A stretch of 64,000 bases of DNA from Macrothele yani (taxonomy: Eukaryota; Arthropoda; Arachnida; Araneae; Macrothelidae): positions 103,924,021-103,988,020 of the forward strand of contig CM076991.1 of the NCBI GenBank assembly GCA_039090855.1. Direction: 5' to 3'. The notes below the pieces were generated by a model. The model saw nothing but the letters and a program-made list of their open reading frames with translations, did no database searches and was not told the DNA's origin. Position numbers and translations under genes: made by a program. This document shows positions 30,880 through 41,869 of this stretch, one piece after another (position 1 is the stretch's first letter; every line of letters begins with the position of its first letter).

Positions 30880-33085
30880 ATCCCTCAGATATTGCTGTAA
30901 ACTCAATCGTGAGCTTACGCCCTTTGGTTGCAGACTAAAGAAAAACATGAATTTATATGAGAAACATTTCGCACCGGAAACGTTCTCTAACGTAGAAATA
31001 GATTTTCAAATCGGACTCTTAGAAACAGAGATTTCGACAAAAGTAAGATGTGACTTTACGTCCCCTGGTGGGAAAACCATGCATTATTTTAGGAAGAAAG
31101 TATTCTCAAAAGGTTTATTCATATGAGCCGTATGGGTCCAAGAAAAACAAAAAATTTAGTCGAGTTTTCAGGATCCCAGATTTTGCTACAAATACATCAG
31201 AAGCAGATATTAACACTTATGCCCCCTGGTGGCCAAATCATTCTTCACCAAATATTAGAAATTATGTGAAAAATATTTTCCGTAAGGTCTTGTATGCGAT
31301 ACAGGAAGATTTTTTTAAATCGGAGTTTTAAGAGCAGAAATAACGCAGAAAACGCAATTTACCTTTGTGCCCCCTAGCGGAAAGTCTATGATTTACTTCA
31401 AAATTTTGAATTTATAGGAAACACATTTCGCATTGGAAACACTATCCAACAAAGAAGGAACTTTTCAAATCGGACTCTTATAAGTAGAGATATTGACAAA
31501 AATAAAATATACGTCTACGCACCCTTGCGTAGAAACAATGCATTATTTCAAGAAGAAAATGTTCCAAAAAGGTTTGTCGATATGAGTACTATTGGTCAAC
31601 AAACGTCGTTTTTTCAATCCAGATTTTAGAAGCTCATATTTTACTGCAAATACATCAGAAGCGGAAATTAAGATTTACGCCACTTGGTGGCCAAATCATT
31701 TTTTACAAAAATTAGAAATTATGTGCAAAGGATTTCCCATCAGGAGCTGTGTCCGGTGCTGAATTTTTTTTCAAATCGGAGATTTAGAAACATAGATATA
31801 GGGGGAAAGCAATTTACCTTTACGCTCCCTAGCGGGAAGTCTATGAATTAATTGAAATTTTTTTAATTATATGAAAATTATGTCACACTGGAAACACTAT
31901 CGAACAAAGAAGGAATTTTTTAAATCGCACTCCTAGAAGCAGAGATATTAGCAAAAATAAGATATACATCTACGCCCCTGGCGTAGAAGCAATGCTTTAT
32001 TTTAAGAAGCAAATGTTTCTAACAGGTTTGTTGACATGAGTAGTGTCGGTCTACAAACGACGTTCTTTTCAATCGAGAATTTAGAAGCTCATATTTTGCT
32101 GCAAATGCATCAGAAGCGGAAATTAAAATTTACGCCCCATGGTGCCCAAACCATTTTCTTTCAAAAATTAGAAATTATGTGCAAACGATTTCCCATCAGG
32201 AGCTGTATCCTGTGCAAAAATAATTTTTCAAATCGGAGAGTTAGAAGTAGAGATATAGGGGGAAACCAAATTTACCTCTACGCTCCCTAGCGGAAAGTCT
32301 ATGATTTACTTGAAAATTTTGAAATTATCTGAAAAACATGTCACACTAAAAACACTATCCAACAAAGAAGGAATTTTTCAAATCGAACTCCTAGAAGTAG
32401 AGATATTGAGAAAAATAAGATATACATCTACACCCCCTGGCGGAGAAACTGTGGAATATTTTAAGAAGAAAATATTCCGAAAAGGTTTATCGATGTGAGT
32501 GGCATTAGCCCACGAAAGAATTTTTTCAATCGATATTTTAAAAGCCCATATTTTATGGCAAATACATCAGAAACAAAATTTAACGATTACGCCCCCTGTT
32601 GGCTAAAGTATTCCTTACCAAAAATTAGAAATTATACGCAAAAGATTTCGTATCAGGAGGCGTATCCGCTGAATAATTTTTTTTTCAAATCGGAGCTTTA
32701 GAAGAAGAGTTCTCGGGGAAAATGTAATTTATTTTTACGCCCCCTAGCGGAAAATATATTCGTAATTTGAAAAAGTAACTATATCTAAAATACTCTTCGA
32801 CATAATGGAATCGAAAGATAAAATTATTTTTTTCAATCGGATGTTTAGAAGCAGATATGTGGAATAAAACGTATTTTTGAATTCGACATCATCTGCACTT
32901 ACGCCCTCTTGCGGCTAAATTGTACATCGTAAAAAAAACGAAATAAAGGATCATCATTCTCATATTTCAAGCTTCCCAATGCAAAAAGAATTTTTCATAT
33001 CGGACTGATAGTTGCAGAGATATCGTGGGTACAGACGGACGGACATACCGATTAACATAAGCACGATCTTTTTTACAAAAGACGT
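30880..33085 (+). mobile_element. Helitron/pearl-like element with ~150-bp core repeats in a 3-unit higher-order pattern (family Y)
   Basis: Fourteen landmarks of the form TACGCCCCCTxGCGG lie near 30915, 31054, 31215, 31362, 31515, 31675, 31829, 31970, 32131, 32278, 32429, 32585, 32733 and 32899 (spacing 139-166 bp). Variants cycle in threes (TAGCGG, then GGCGTAGA/GGCGGAG, then GGTGGCC/GTTGGCT), giving a ~455-bp higher-order unit. The right end has an ACGGACGGAC microsatellite (33035-33046), then a hairpin (AGCACGATCTTTT against AAAAGACGTGCT, 33060-33088) followed by TAAAA. This mirrors the copy at 9250. Confidence 0.7.
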
Positions 33086-33370
33086 GCTAAAAATGTAGTT
33101 TGTTTAATAAATGTGTTATACTTTGTACACCTAATTTACTGATGCATTTTTGAAACTTAAATTTGTAAATCTTCTAAGTTGTAAAAATAAGGTTCTGCCA
33201 GGCTGCGGATATTCGAAGTTTTTACTTCTCACACTTACCCGCTTCCTAATATTCTCAAGATTCTTCGAGTTCCTGATTCCCTTTTATGAAATCCTTTCAG
33301 AAAGTTTTTATTACTTGTTTCCGCATGCTCATTCGACAAAACAAGTTAGTTTTCGCATTTCCTTTTTTTT

Positions 33371-33571
33371 TTTTTTAAAGTCTTTCTAGTGGGAATTTGC
33401 GTTGCTGTGTTACTTTGATTTTTTTTAAAGCCTTTCTAGTGGGAATTTGAGTTGCTGTGTTACTTTGATTTTTTTTTAAAGTCTTTCTAGTGGGAATTTG
33501 CGTTGCTGTGTTACTTTGATTTTTTTTAAAGTCTTTCTAGTGGGAATTTGCGTTGCTGTGTTACTTTGATG
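33371..33571. repeat. 50-bp tandem repeat, four copies
   Basis: TCTTTCTAGTGGGAATTTGC recurs at 33381, 33431 (one base changed), 33482 and 33532, spaced 50-51 bp, separated by T8-T9 runs whose length varies by one. The near-identity suggests recent slippage. Confidence 0.95.
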
Positions 33572-34805
33572 CTAATGTCACTGCTGTGGCATATGATTCA
33601 TTGAATTAGATAATTCTATTTACATCATCCGCTGTGTAACAAAGACGGAGAATAGTGTGAGACGTTTGGAACTGAAAGATTTTCGCTAGAAAAAAAAAAG
33701 ATCCCAAACCTTATGCCATTTTGCACACGGAAATATCTTTATCAGAACCTTCAGCCCGTTCTTTGAGAAATGCCTTTATCTAAAACTGCAACATTTTGCT
33801 ACGGAAAATATTTTCATCACAGCCTTCAGAAATGTTTCGTTGGGAAATGTTTGGCTGGATTTCCGAAGTAAGGTGAACAATGGTAATCTCCCCCCTCCCT
33901 CCTTTAGCTGGAAAAAGTTTGTTATTCCTGAAATGTTTGAAGAAATAATTATTATATCAGGGATGTATATATAATTTTTCTTCGGTGTGGAGGGGGACGA
34001 AAAAAGGAAGTTTTTGAAATCCACCATCTGGAACAAAATTAAAGTTAATGAAAAATTGAAGCATTTTTTTCTAATGTAAGTTGATACATTTTTATTAAAT
34101 TAAGGCATTTTTTTTCTAATGTAAGTCACATTTTAACCAAAAACAAAAACATGAAACATTTTCCGGGAGGGGGTAAGTCCCCTTCTAAATGCGCCCCTGT
34201 GCTAGATATATAGTAATTACTTCTATATAAATAAATATAGTAGTTAAAATTATATTTATGCATATAGCAAATGGAAAATTTGCCCCCTCTAAGGTTCCAT
34301 ATGCCCCCTTCCCCGGCCAAAAAGTCCTGAAAGAAGCACTGTTCATTACGAGATGTAAGTAGTTCCACAATGAAATGAAAAAGAGGGACAGTTTCGTTTA
34401 GGAACAGATACATTTTTATTTCACTGAAAGACAAGTTAAATACAAAGAATGAAATTTGAGCTATTATGTCACGACGCAATAGTTTTCTTACTTTCTGGCA
34501 GTTATATCCTCAGTTGCGAGGGCTCAGCTATGGACAATAACTACCACGTGTGGAAATTTAGACCCTGAAAACAAAATAATGATACGTTTGTTGAGAATAG
34601 TTAGATACTAAAACATACAGATATGACGTTTGTTAAGAATAGTTAGATACTAAAACATACAGATATGACCCTGAGACTAGTTATACTCAGGAATAAAAAG
34701 ATATGTTCGTGGGGTTAGTTTATCTCTGAAACAGAATAAATATGTTTTTGAAAGTAATGAAACCCAGAAAAGAAATATATGTTATTAAGAACTAACACAT
34801 TTTTT
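33572..34805. other. No gene recognised; small local duplications
   Basis: A 42-bp direct duplication lies at 34584-34667 (ACGTTTGTTRAGAATAGTTA recurring). C/G-rich blocks at 33890-33900, 34163-34198 and 34280-34315 are odd in this AT-rich context, but no element ends could be proven. Confidence 0.5.
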
Positions 34806-34806
34806 T

Positions 34807-34868
34807 GCGTATAAGACGTGATTTTTTTTTTTTTTTTTTTTCCGGAATTCGGTCTTCGACTTATACGC
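34807..34868. repeat. Short hairpin element (GCGTATAAG ends)
   Basis: GCGTATAAG at 34807-34815 pairs with CTTATACGC at 34860-34868, with a T20 tract between. The same GCGTATAAGATGTGATTTTT sequence occurs inverted at 35358-35385, inside the adjacent mariner. This resembles termini of pogo/Tigger-like short elements (inference). Confidence 0.6.
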
Positions 34869-34924
34869 CGTCACATGGATTTACCTCTTAATTGGTGATT
34901 GAAATGAGAGAAAAATTATATGCG

Positions 34925-35483
34925 AGGGTCGTTCAAAAATAAACGACATTGATTTTACATGGGGCAGAAGTGTAATACAGTAAACATAGTTACACTTACA
35001 TAGTTTTGAGGTATTCTTCCTCTACCTGAATGCATTGGTCCCACTTTTCTATCCACTTCCGGAAGGTGTTTCCGAAGCTCTTCCTCGATATGTGGTTCAG
35101 GATACCCACCACAGCATCGCTCAGTTCAGTATTTCATGTAAATCGACGCCCACGAAATTGTTTCTTCCATTTCAGAGAAAGGTGAAGGTCACACGGTGCC
35201 AGGTCCGGTGAATACGGAGGGTGCGCCAACATTTCGATGTCTAGATCTTGAATTACCTCCTGGGTAAGCAAAGCACAATGTACAGGGGCATTTTCTTGAT
35301 GCAAAACCCAACTAGTTTGTGCATACTCTGGGCGTTTTGGGGATTTTAGTATGCGGTAAAAAATCACATCTTATACGCAAAAATATTTTTTCGTTAGTGG
35401 ACCATTGAGAACTTCAGAGTAATACTCACCGGTAACCCTTGTGGAACAAGGTCATACACAATGATCCACTGTACAGAAGTTTT
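34925..35483 (-). pseudogene. mariner copy B, C-terminal half
   Basis: On the minus strand: VTGEYYSEVLNGPL (~35440), interrupted by a GCGTATAAGATG insertion, then LKSPKRPEYAQTSWVLHQEN (~35330; second catalytic Asp changed to Glu), HPPYSPDLAPCDLHL (third Asp) and SFGNTFRKWIEKWDQCIQVE at the C terminus. The end at about 34927 begins GAGGGTCGTTCAAAAATAA, a plausible terminal repeat. Its N-terminal part is displaced to 35938-36110 by a family X insertion. Confidence 0.75.
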
Positions 35484-35937
35484 CTGCAACCGTAGGTCGA
35501 AGAAGCGTATATGCTCCAGCTTTGTTCGTCTGTCTGTCTGTCTGTCCATCCGTCTGTCCGCACGATAATTCACGTAAAAAGGGTTCGATTTCGGTGAAAT
35601 TTTAGTATGCGGTAGGAGACCACCTGGGGATGAACCCTATTGAAAATGGATGAAATGGAGTCAAAGGTCAGGACATAGGAGCGGGGTCCATTCAATTAAC
35701 TTTATGTGTCATAACTTACGTAAAAATGCTTCGATTGCTACAAAACTTCATCATGTTGTTTTGAAATTATACTTAACCGGTTCTGTTGAATAACTTCGAA
35801 ATGGGGTCAAAGGTCAGGCCATAGGAGCGAGATTTATTCTACAGCCATTATCCCCATAACGTGAGTAATAATTTGAGTAACGATTTCTGGTGTGTTGGAA
35901 AGCGTATCATAATTAATGCATTGCATGATTTTACTAA
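35484..35937 (+). mobile_element. Family X element (pearl/Helitron-like) inserted in mariner copy B
   Basis: Begins near GCAACCGTAGGTCGAAGAAG, then (GTCT)n/GTCC microsatellite at 35529-35562, then two ~148-bp units, each with ATGGxGTCAAAGGTCAGG, and ends GCATTGCATGATTTTACTAA. The end is shared with the copy at 37597-38171. The flanking mariner reads through in frame when this segment is removed, proving mobility. TTCT flanks both sides. Hairpin-like ATCATN..ATGAT followed by CTAA recalls a Helitron 3' end (inference). Confidence 0.65.
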
Positions 35938-36110
35938 CTTCTTATTGAAGTAGTTGATGTCGTAGGCCTACCGGAGCGTGCCGCATCTTCCAGACACTGT
36001 TTGTTCACCATTCAGAAATTTCTTGTGCAGCTCAGAAACCCTTGCATGTGACAAAGCATCTTCTTTAAAGGCTGTTTTAATCACTTCGGGCGTTTCTCTT
36101 GCTGTTTATT
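35938..36110 (-). pseudogene. mariner copy B, N-terminal fragment
   Basis: On the minus strand: EVIKTAFKEDALSHARVSEL then HKKFLNGEQTVSG, matching the second N-terminal helix-turn-helix of mariner transposases. This is the displaced beginning of the transposase continued at 35483 and below. Confidence 0.7.
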
Positions 36111-36490
36111 CAAACGGCTCACCTTTCTGTCAACATCCGGAAGGTGTGTTCGAAACCCTTCCTCCATTGTAGTTCAGGATAACCATCACAGCATTGCTCA
36201 ATTCAGTATTTGATGCAAACCGACGCCCAGGAAGTTGTTTTTCTTTCATTTCAGGGAATAGGTAGAAGTCACACGGTGCCGTGTCCGGTGAATACGGAGA
36301 ATGCACCGTCGTTTCGATGCCTACGTCGTGGATAGTCTGCTGGGTAACCAAAGCACGATGTGCAGAGGCATTATCTTGGTACAAAATCCAACCAGTTTGT
36401 GCATATTTTGAGCATTTTGAGAATTTTTTTCTTTTCTTTAGAGAGCCTTTGAGAACTTCAGAATAATAGGCACCGGTAACAGTTCACTCT
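36111..36490 (-). pseudogene. mariner copy A, C-terminal half
   Basis: On the minus strand: VTGAYYSEVLKGSL, then ILYQDNASAHRALVTQQTIH (second Asp retained), SPYSPDTAPCDFYLFPEMKE (third Asp retained) and SNTELSNAVMVILN. It is the same subfamily as copy B and lies head-to-tail with it. The C-terminal end abuts copy B's N terminus at about 36120. Confidence 0.75.
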
Positions 36491-36669
36491 AATGGCACAA
36501 CATGGTTATTATGGACGTCACTTGAACCTATCGTAATTTGTTGAACATGCTGACAAATGGAAAACAAGCAATTACCTCAAATTAATTTAGAGTTTTAATT
36601 ATCCTTTAGTTTCATTACAGCACTGAGAAGTAGTAATATGGTACACGTACACACAACGCTCAAGTTAGC

Positions 36670-36890
36670 CACTTGTGTTAACAATGGTCATACACAATTC
36701 ACTTTTTATCGAAGTAGTCGATTTTGGAGGCTTCCAGACACTCTTCACCATTCACAAATTTCTTGTGCCACTCAAAAATTTTGCACGGGACAAAGCATCT
36801 TGCTTTTAGACTGTTTTTATCATTTCGTGAGTTTCTGCTGCGGTTTTAGTCAAAAGCACGCAAAATTATATAGCTGCTATTTGCTGCGGT
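36670..36890 (-). pseudogene. mariner copy A, N-terminal fragment
   Basis: On the minus strand: QDALSRAKIFEWHKKFVNGE followed by ECLEASKIDYFDK. It aligns with 35938-36110. About 190 bp of unrelated sequence (36480-36670) separates it from the C-terminal half of copy A. Confidence 0.65.
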
Positions 36891-37596
36891 TTTAAATCCA
36901 TACTGGGTTACAGAAGCTCGTCTGATCTCTATGCCGTCTATTACAAGCAAAATGTAGCGGGGCCCTGTAACGACGCGTCGTCACGTGACTGACCTTACAG
37001 GTGTTCCCACACGGGTAACTGCATTTTTTTGCGTGGGTTTGTTTTGGCGTTATGATTTCAATCTCGTTACTTTTTGAGCGACATATGTATTATAACGCCT
37101 TAAATTTGGTCGTGATTCGAGCGACCGAAACATAATATTCCGTTCATATAAAACCATTCCGAATGCGTGCGAAACTTAATTTTCGGCTCGTTAAGAACTT
37201 GCTTAAAAGCTGCTGAAACGGATATTTCCGTTTAACACAAACATTAAAATTGCCATTATCGGTGTGGAGTGGCACCTGTTGCATGTTAATTGCACACGCT
37301 TCGTGACCCCTTCGAAACCCTGTAGGTGGCATTCATCCCTGGCTTTGCAAGGCCGCCAGAACTGCAATGGGTGCACCTAGTATGTCTTCCGTTGATTAAA
37401 CTTTGAAACTCAATCGTATCGATTGCCGGCAGAGGCGCATGCGCTTTAAGAACAACAGCGACGAGCGGCTAGCGAAGGCATTTTTTTTAATACTCTGTCA
37501 AGCTCTGAATTGTATATCTCAGCTGAATTAAAGTCAGCTTTGCTTCCATTTATTATGCTTATCGTAATTTATTTCATGCTTTCAATTGAAATAAAA
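36891..37596. other. No feature recognised
   Basis: No coding motif, repeat relationship or terminal repeats seen. Confidence 0.4.
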
Positions 37597-38171
37597 AGCT
37601 GTTTTTTACGCTTTCCAACTGTAGGTTGAAGAAGCGTATGTGCTCCAGCTTTGTCCGCCTGTCTGTCTGCCTGTCCGCACCATAACTCTCGTAAAAATCG
37701 TTTGATTTCGCTGAAATTTTAGTATGTGGTAGGGGACAACCTGGGGAAGAACCCTATTGAAAATGAGCGAAATGGGGTCAAAGTCAGGACATAGGAGCGG
37801 GATTCATTCCATCGCCGTTACGCGTTATAAGTTACGCAAAAATGCTGCGATTGCGACAAAACGTCATCATGTTATTACGGAGGTATACCGAACCATATCA
37901 TCGAAATGGGGTCAAAGGTCAGGACACAGGAGCGAGATTAATACCACAACCATTATCCTCATAACTTGACTAAAAATGCTTCTATTGCGACAAAACTTTA
38001 TTATGTTGTTCCGAGGGTATACTGAACCGGTTCTGTTGAATATCATCGAAATGGGGTCAAAGGTTAGGCACGGGAGCGAGATTTATTCCACAGCCATTAT
38101 CCTTATAACTTGAGCAATGATTTATAATATGTTGGAAATCGTATCATCATGAATGCATTGCATGATTTTAC
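37597..38171 (+). mobile_element. Family X element (pearl/Helitron-like), longer copy
   Basis: Opens with TTTACGCTTTCCAACTGTAG and a GTCTGTCTGCCTGTCC microsatellite (37655-37675). It has three ~140-bp core units, with ATGGGGTCAAAG landmarks at 37772, 37906 and 38051, and ends GCATTGCATGATTTTACTAA as at 35937. No protein is encoded. Layout (left end, CYGT microsatellite, ~140-bp core repeats, short hairpin, CTAA) matches pearl/mini-Helitron elements by structure. Confidence 0.65.
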
Positions 38172-39339
38172 TAATATGTTTGATTTCAGTCGGACTCTGA
38201 GAAAAAACAGCGAACGACTGCAAGCATCTCACTTTTGGCACACTGTGTAACTTTTTTAAAACCATAGTGCTGTTGGATTTTTGTACTGGTCTGTTAGAAG
38301 GAAAGAATACGGTAGCGTCAGTTCATAAGAAAGAAAAAAGTTCACAAAATTCAACTTTTTGCTGAAAGCCAAATGAGAAAATTACCTCATTTTCTCTGAC
38401 TTTTAATATTTAGTGAATCTGTAGCAGTGGTAATTAGGAATAACCTGTGATAATAACTTTAATGGAACAGGCTAGTGGAGAACGAGGTTAATTTTATGAA
38501 TTTTAATGTCCTGTAAATACTTAGAAATGTTTAGTGGTTAAGGCTTAATTTTAGTATGCAAATAAGTAAGAACTTTGAACTTCAGGATATTTTAAATGTT
38601 GAAATCGTAGGAAACTTTTGAAGAATATATTTCTTGGTTCTATTTGCGGAGCCAACACATGTTTCCTGAAATAATTAGTATGTCGGCTATCTTCCTTGAG
38701 AATGATAACGCACCGGACGCCGGGTACTGGTATCTACAACAGAAGATTGCTCTTTAGGGTCATTTATTAGTAAGTATTTCCGTTCTTTAGTAAATGGGTC
38801 CTTTGGGCTAGTGCTATTAGGCCATGGACATTTTGGGGGATGAGAAAAGAGTTTAGCAACGGTGTTCTGGTGACGCTCATCGGTTAGCGGTGGAGGCCGA
38901 AGTTTGGAGGTTGTCGTAAGAGGCAATGCGCTGGACGGAGGGGTATTTGAAGAAGGAGGAAGATGATGTGCTTTTGCTAGGAGTTTCTGACTGAAGGAGC
39001 GAGAGAGAGAAAGGTTAATGCGATTTAAAGAAGGATTTCCGAGAGACGGGGAGGACGATGGTCTTAGCGCATACGGAAATATTGAGGAAACAGTCAGTTA
39101 ACGGTCCATGGGCTTGAAGCCAGCCAAGAACTCAGGCTCACGTCGATGATCGCCGGTGACCTGCTATCAGTTTAAATACGTTGCCAATAAAGAATTTCGT
39201 ATCAGCCACAAAATCGCTTGTATTCAATTAATAAATGATGTCTACGGTGCTCTTTGAACCTTGCACTATTCTTATTTAATTAAATAACGCAACAAGAAAT
39301 AAAGAGGGCAAACATCACTGCGACAAAATATTAAGAATA
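38172..39339. other. No gene supported
   Basis: A minus-strand frame at 38687-38926 is proline/threonine-rich with no recognised domain. TTTAAATA at 39169 and AATAAAG at 39188 resemble promoter/poly(A) signals of a solo LTR, but no terminal TG...CA pair or target duplication was found. Confidence 0.35.
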
Positions 39340-39341
39340 TA

Positions 39342-40573
39342 CACTATATTGACAAAAGTCACTGGACACCTAGGAGAGGAACACAACATTGTGTTTATTA
39401 TCATACATTAGCACAGTGTCGGTCCACCTTTGACCTTAATGCATGCACTGAACCTTCAAGACATGCTTTCGGCAAAATTTTGGAACACAGCGATAGGTAT
39501 CCGCTTCTATTCAGTACATAATGCTGCCGATAACTGTTGCTTAGTAGAAGGCCTTGGTTCCAAGCTTCTTATACGGCGCTCTAATTCATCCCATAGGTGC
39601 TCTATGGGATTAAGATTAGGGCTTTGTGCTAGCCTGTCCACACAGGATAGGGAATTACCGTTAAACCACGCCGTAACAGCCCTTGTTCTACGGCTCGGTG
39701 GATTATCCTGTTGGTACCAACCAGGCTCGGTTCCATGGTATTGCCACAGAGTTGGTAGGGCGTAATTGTCCAGAATATCGAGGTAGACGTGCTGGTTAAC
39801 AGGTTTGTCTACGATAACCAATGTGCAGGGACCATACCACTAAAAACACCCCCACCAGTAGACTGCCAGCTCCAAACTTGACCGTAAGAACAGTACACTG
39901 TGGTAAATAGCGTTCTCTCGGTTGTCGACATACCCTCACACGGCCATCAGACTGATGGATCATATATCTGGATTCATCAGTCCATAGGACCCGTTTCCAT
40001 TGATCTACTGTGCACGATAAATGTCACCATGCTAAAGGACGAGTAGCATTACGAGTGGAGATGAAAGGCTTATGAGCAGCCGCACGACCACGGTAGCCCA
40101 TGGAATGAAGTTCTGTGTGAATGGTACGTGTACATACCGATGTTCCAGCATTTGTACTCACCTGTACACTGAGATCTTGTGCGTACTCCGTCGATTAGCT
40201 GTAACGACTCTCGTGAGTCTTCGACGTTCTCTATCACTGGTTTTCTTTGGTCGGCCAATACGTTTTGCTGCTTCAAGCACGCCATGTGCCTTCCACTTAT
40301 TTAGTGCATCCAAAACAGTTGACTTGGGTATGTTTAAACGCCTTTCGGCTTTTCTTATGGACAACCCAATAATGTAACACCCAAGAATCTTTTCTTTCTC
40401 AAAGGTAGTTCTCTCCCGCTGCGACATTTTCCACAACCTCACAGTGCAATATGCCGCGGTTAGCTGCAGCCTTGCTTTTATACCGTTTGCAGCTGTACCG
40501 AGTATCTTAACAACGCAACGGATCCGTTCATTTGCTTTTGAAGGGGTGTCCGGTGGTTTTTGTGAACATAGTG
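39342..40573 (-). mobile_element. Tc1-like element, family T2, copy 2
   Basis: TA flanks at 39340-39341 and 40574-40575. Left end CACTATATTGACAAAAGTCA, right inverted CACTATGTTCACAAAAACCA, continuing into GGACACC. Length 1,232 bp, same family as 17467-18703 but inverted. Confidence 0.9.
39450..40430 (-). pseudogene. Tc1-like transposase (T2 copy 2), broken
   Basis: N terminus MSQRERTTFEKEKILGCYII then GLSIRKAERRLNIPKSTVLD and GRPKKTSDRERRRLTRVV (40158-40430); later PVNQHVYLDILDNYALPTLW, WYQQDNPPSRRTRAV (second catalytic Asp retained) and SPNLNPIEHLWDELERRIRS (Glu retained), with 34 residues between them. The middle part, including the first catalytic Asp region near 39970, is in other frames. 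It is better preserved than copy 1. Confidence 0.85.
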
Positions 40574-41165
40574 TATAGTGACAGAATTTTGACACATTAA
40601 CTGATTTGTTTAAGCCTCATCTTACACTAAGGGTCAACTTGCCTCTGAATGAAGATAAGAAGGAATCCATTCGACTTAACACTCCTTATTGACTTATAAA
40701 CCAAAAAATACGTTACAGGTTTCTCCCTCTTTCCGAAAGTTCATTTCAAGCTACTTCACTTTTACGAAAGACATACAGTAGTAGTACCTGTTTTCGCTGA
40801 CTGAAAGAAATACGAAGAGGATTTCCGTTTTGACGGAAAAAAAAGGCGAAAAGCGAAAATAGCGTTCAGCGTTTGTTTTGCAGCGAGCCGTTATGGAAGC
40901 AGCGCGCACCCCGAGCAGCAAGAGTGGCGCTGGAAAGCTCCTTCCCAGGGAACTACGTTGAGCATCAAGCCGTCATAGCTCTGAACTGTGTCTGTAAGCA
41001 TATTAGGCGCGACGCTACGGGAGGGCTGGGGTGGGCTATAGCTCACCCTACTTTTCTTTGAGGCCTCGGTTTAGCTCTGCCCCCCCCCCCCCCCCCCAAA
41101 AAAAAAAAAAATATTTAAGCATTTGGAACAAATGTCGTTGCAACCCTCTAAGATTCTAGGAAACT
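40574..41165. repeat. Spacer with adjoining poly(C) and poly(A) runs
   Basis: The only notable structure is a C20-A14 compound homopolymer at 41078-41112. No coding motif recognised in the rest. Confidence 0.7.
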
Positions 41166-41390
41166 TTTTTTTTTTTTTTTTGATTGGAGGCTTAACGACC
41201 ACCGTGAGCAACTCAATGGGCTATAAGCAGTCGCCCGTCCCTAATTTAGGGTCACTGGTTCCAGGGAAGGGAGAGAGCCAGTGCCGTAAGACAAACACAA
41301 CATCCATGCCTGACCGGGATTCGAACCCGCACCCCTTACGGACGAATGATCAGAGGCCAACGCCTTAGACCACTGCGCCACCGGGGCGGC
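41166..41390 (-). mobile_element. tRNA-derived SINE, family S1, copy 5
   Basis: Inverted full-length copy with poly(T) at 41166-41181 and head ending GGCGGC at 41390. Flanks CTAGGAAAC (left) and CTAGGGAAC (right) form a probable target duplication with one mismatch. Confidence 0.93.
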
Positions 41391-41503
41391 AGTAACTAGG
41401 GAACTTGTATAAATATGTGTGAATTTCACGAATTCACAGAAATTTTGTTATATAAAATTAATTTTTTGATAATTTTAACGTTTGTACTTATGGAAAATGG
41501 AGT

Positions 41504-41729
41504 GCCGCCCCGGTGGCGTAGTGGTCTAAGCGATGGCCTCTGATCATTCGTCCGAACGGGGTCCGGGTTCGAATCCCGGTGAGGCATGGATGTTGTGTTT
41601 GTCTTACGGCACTGGCTCTCTCCCTTCCCTAGAACCAGTGACCCTAAATTAGGGACGGGCGACTGCCTATAGCCCATTGAGTTGCTCACGGTGGTCATTA
41701 AACCTCCAATCAAAAAAAAAAAAAAAAAA
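41504..41729 (+). mobile_element. tRNA-derived SINE, family S1, copy 6
   Basis: Full-length copy, A tail at 41712-41729. AAAATGGAG flanks both sides, a target duplication. It lies 113 bp from copy 5 in the opposite orientation. Confidence 0.95.
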
Positions 41730-41801
41730 TGGAGCAAGCTCTCTGAACGAATTTCTAAGACAGTAGTAGAACCACAGCATTTTTTAAACTATAGTTTTAA
41801 A

Positions 41802-41831
41802 CGATGAGAGAGAGAGAGAGAGAGAGAGAGA
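41802..41831. repeat. (GA)n microsatellite
   Basis: GA repeat of about fourteen units between SINE copies 6 and 7. Confidence 0.95.
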
Positions 41832-41869
41832 TTCCTGGTCAGGTTCCAAACTAAAATCCATGAACAGCC

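Noticed and set aside
33958..34199. Small hAT MITE with CAGGG-type ends
   Set aside because: Only the first few bases of the ends match, and candidate 8-bp flanks (TATTATAT and TGCTAGAT) agree at five of eight positions.
38687..38926. Proline/threonine-rich minus-strand frame as a host exon
   Set aside because: No domain, no clear splice sites and no continuation.
38640..39225. Solo LTR (TATA-like TTTAAATA and AATAAAG)
   Set aside because: No TG...CA ends or target duplication found, and the signals are too close together.
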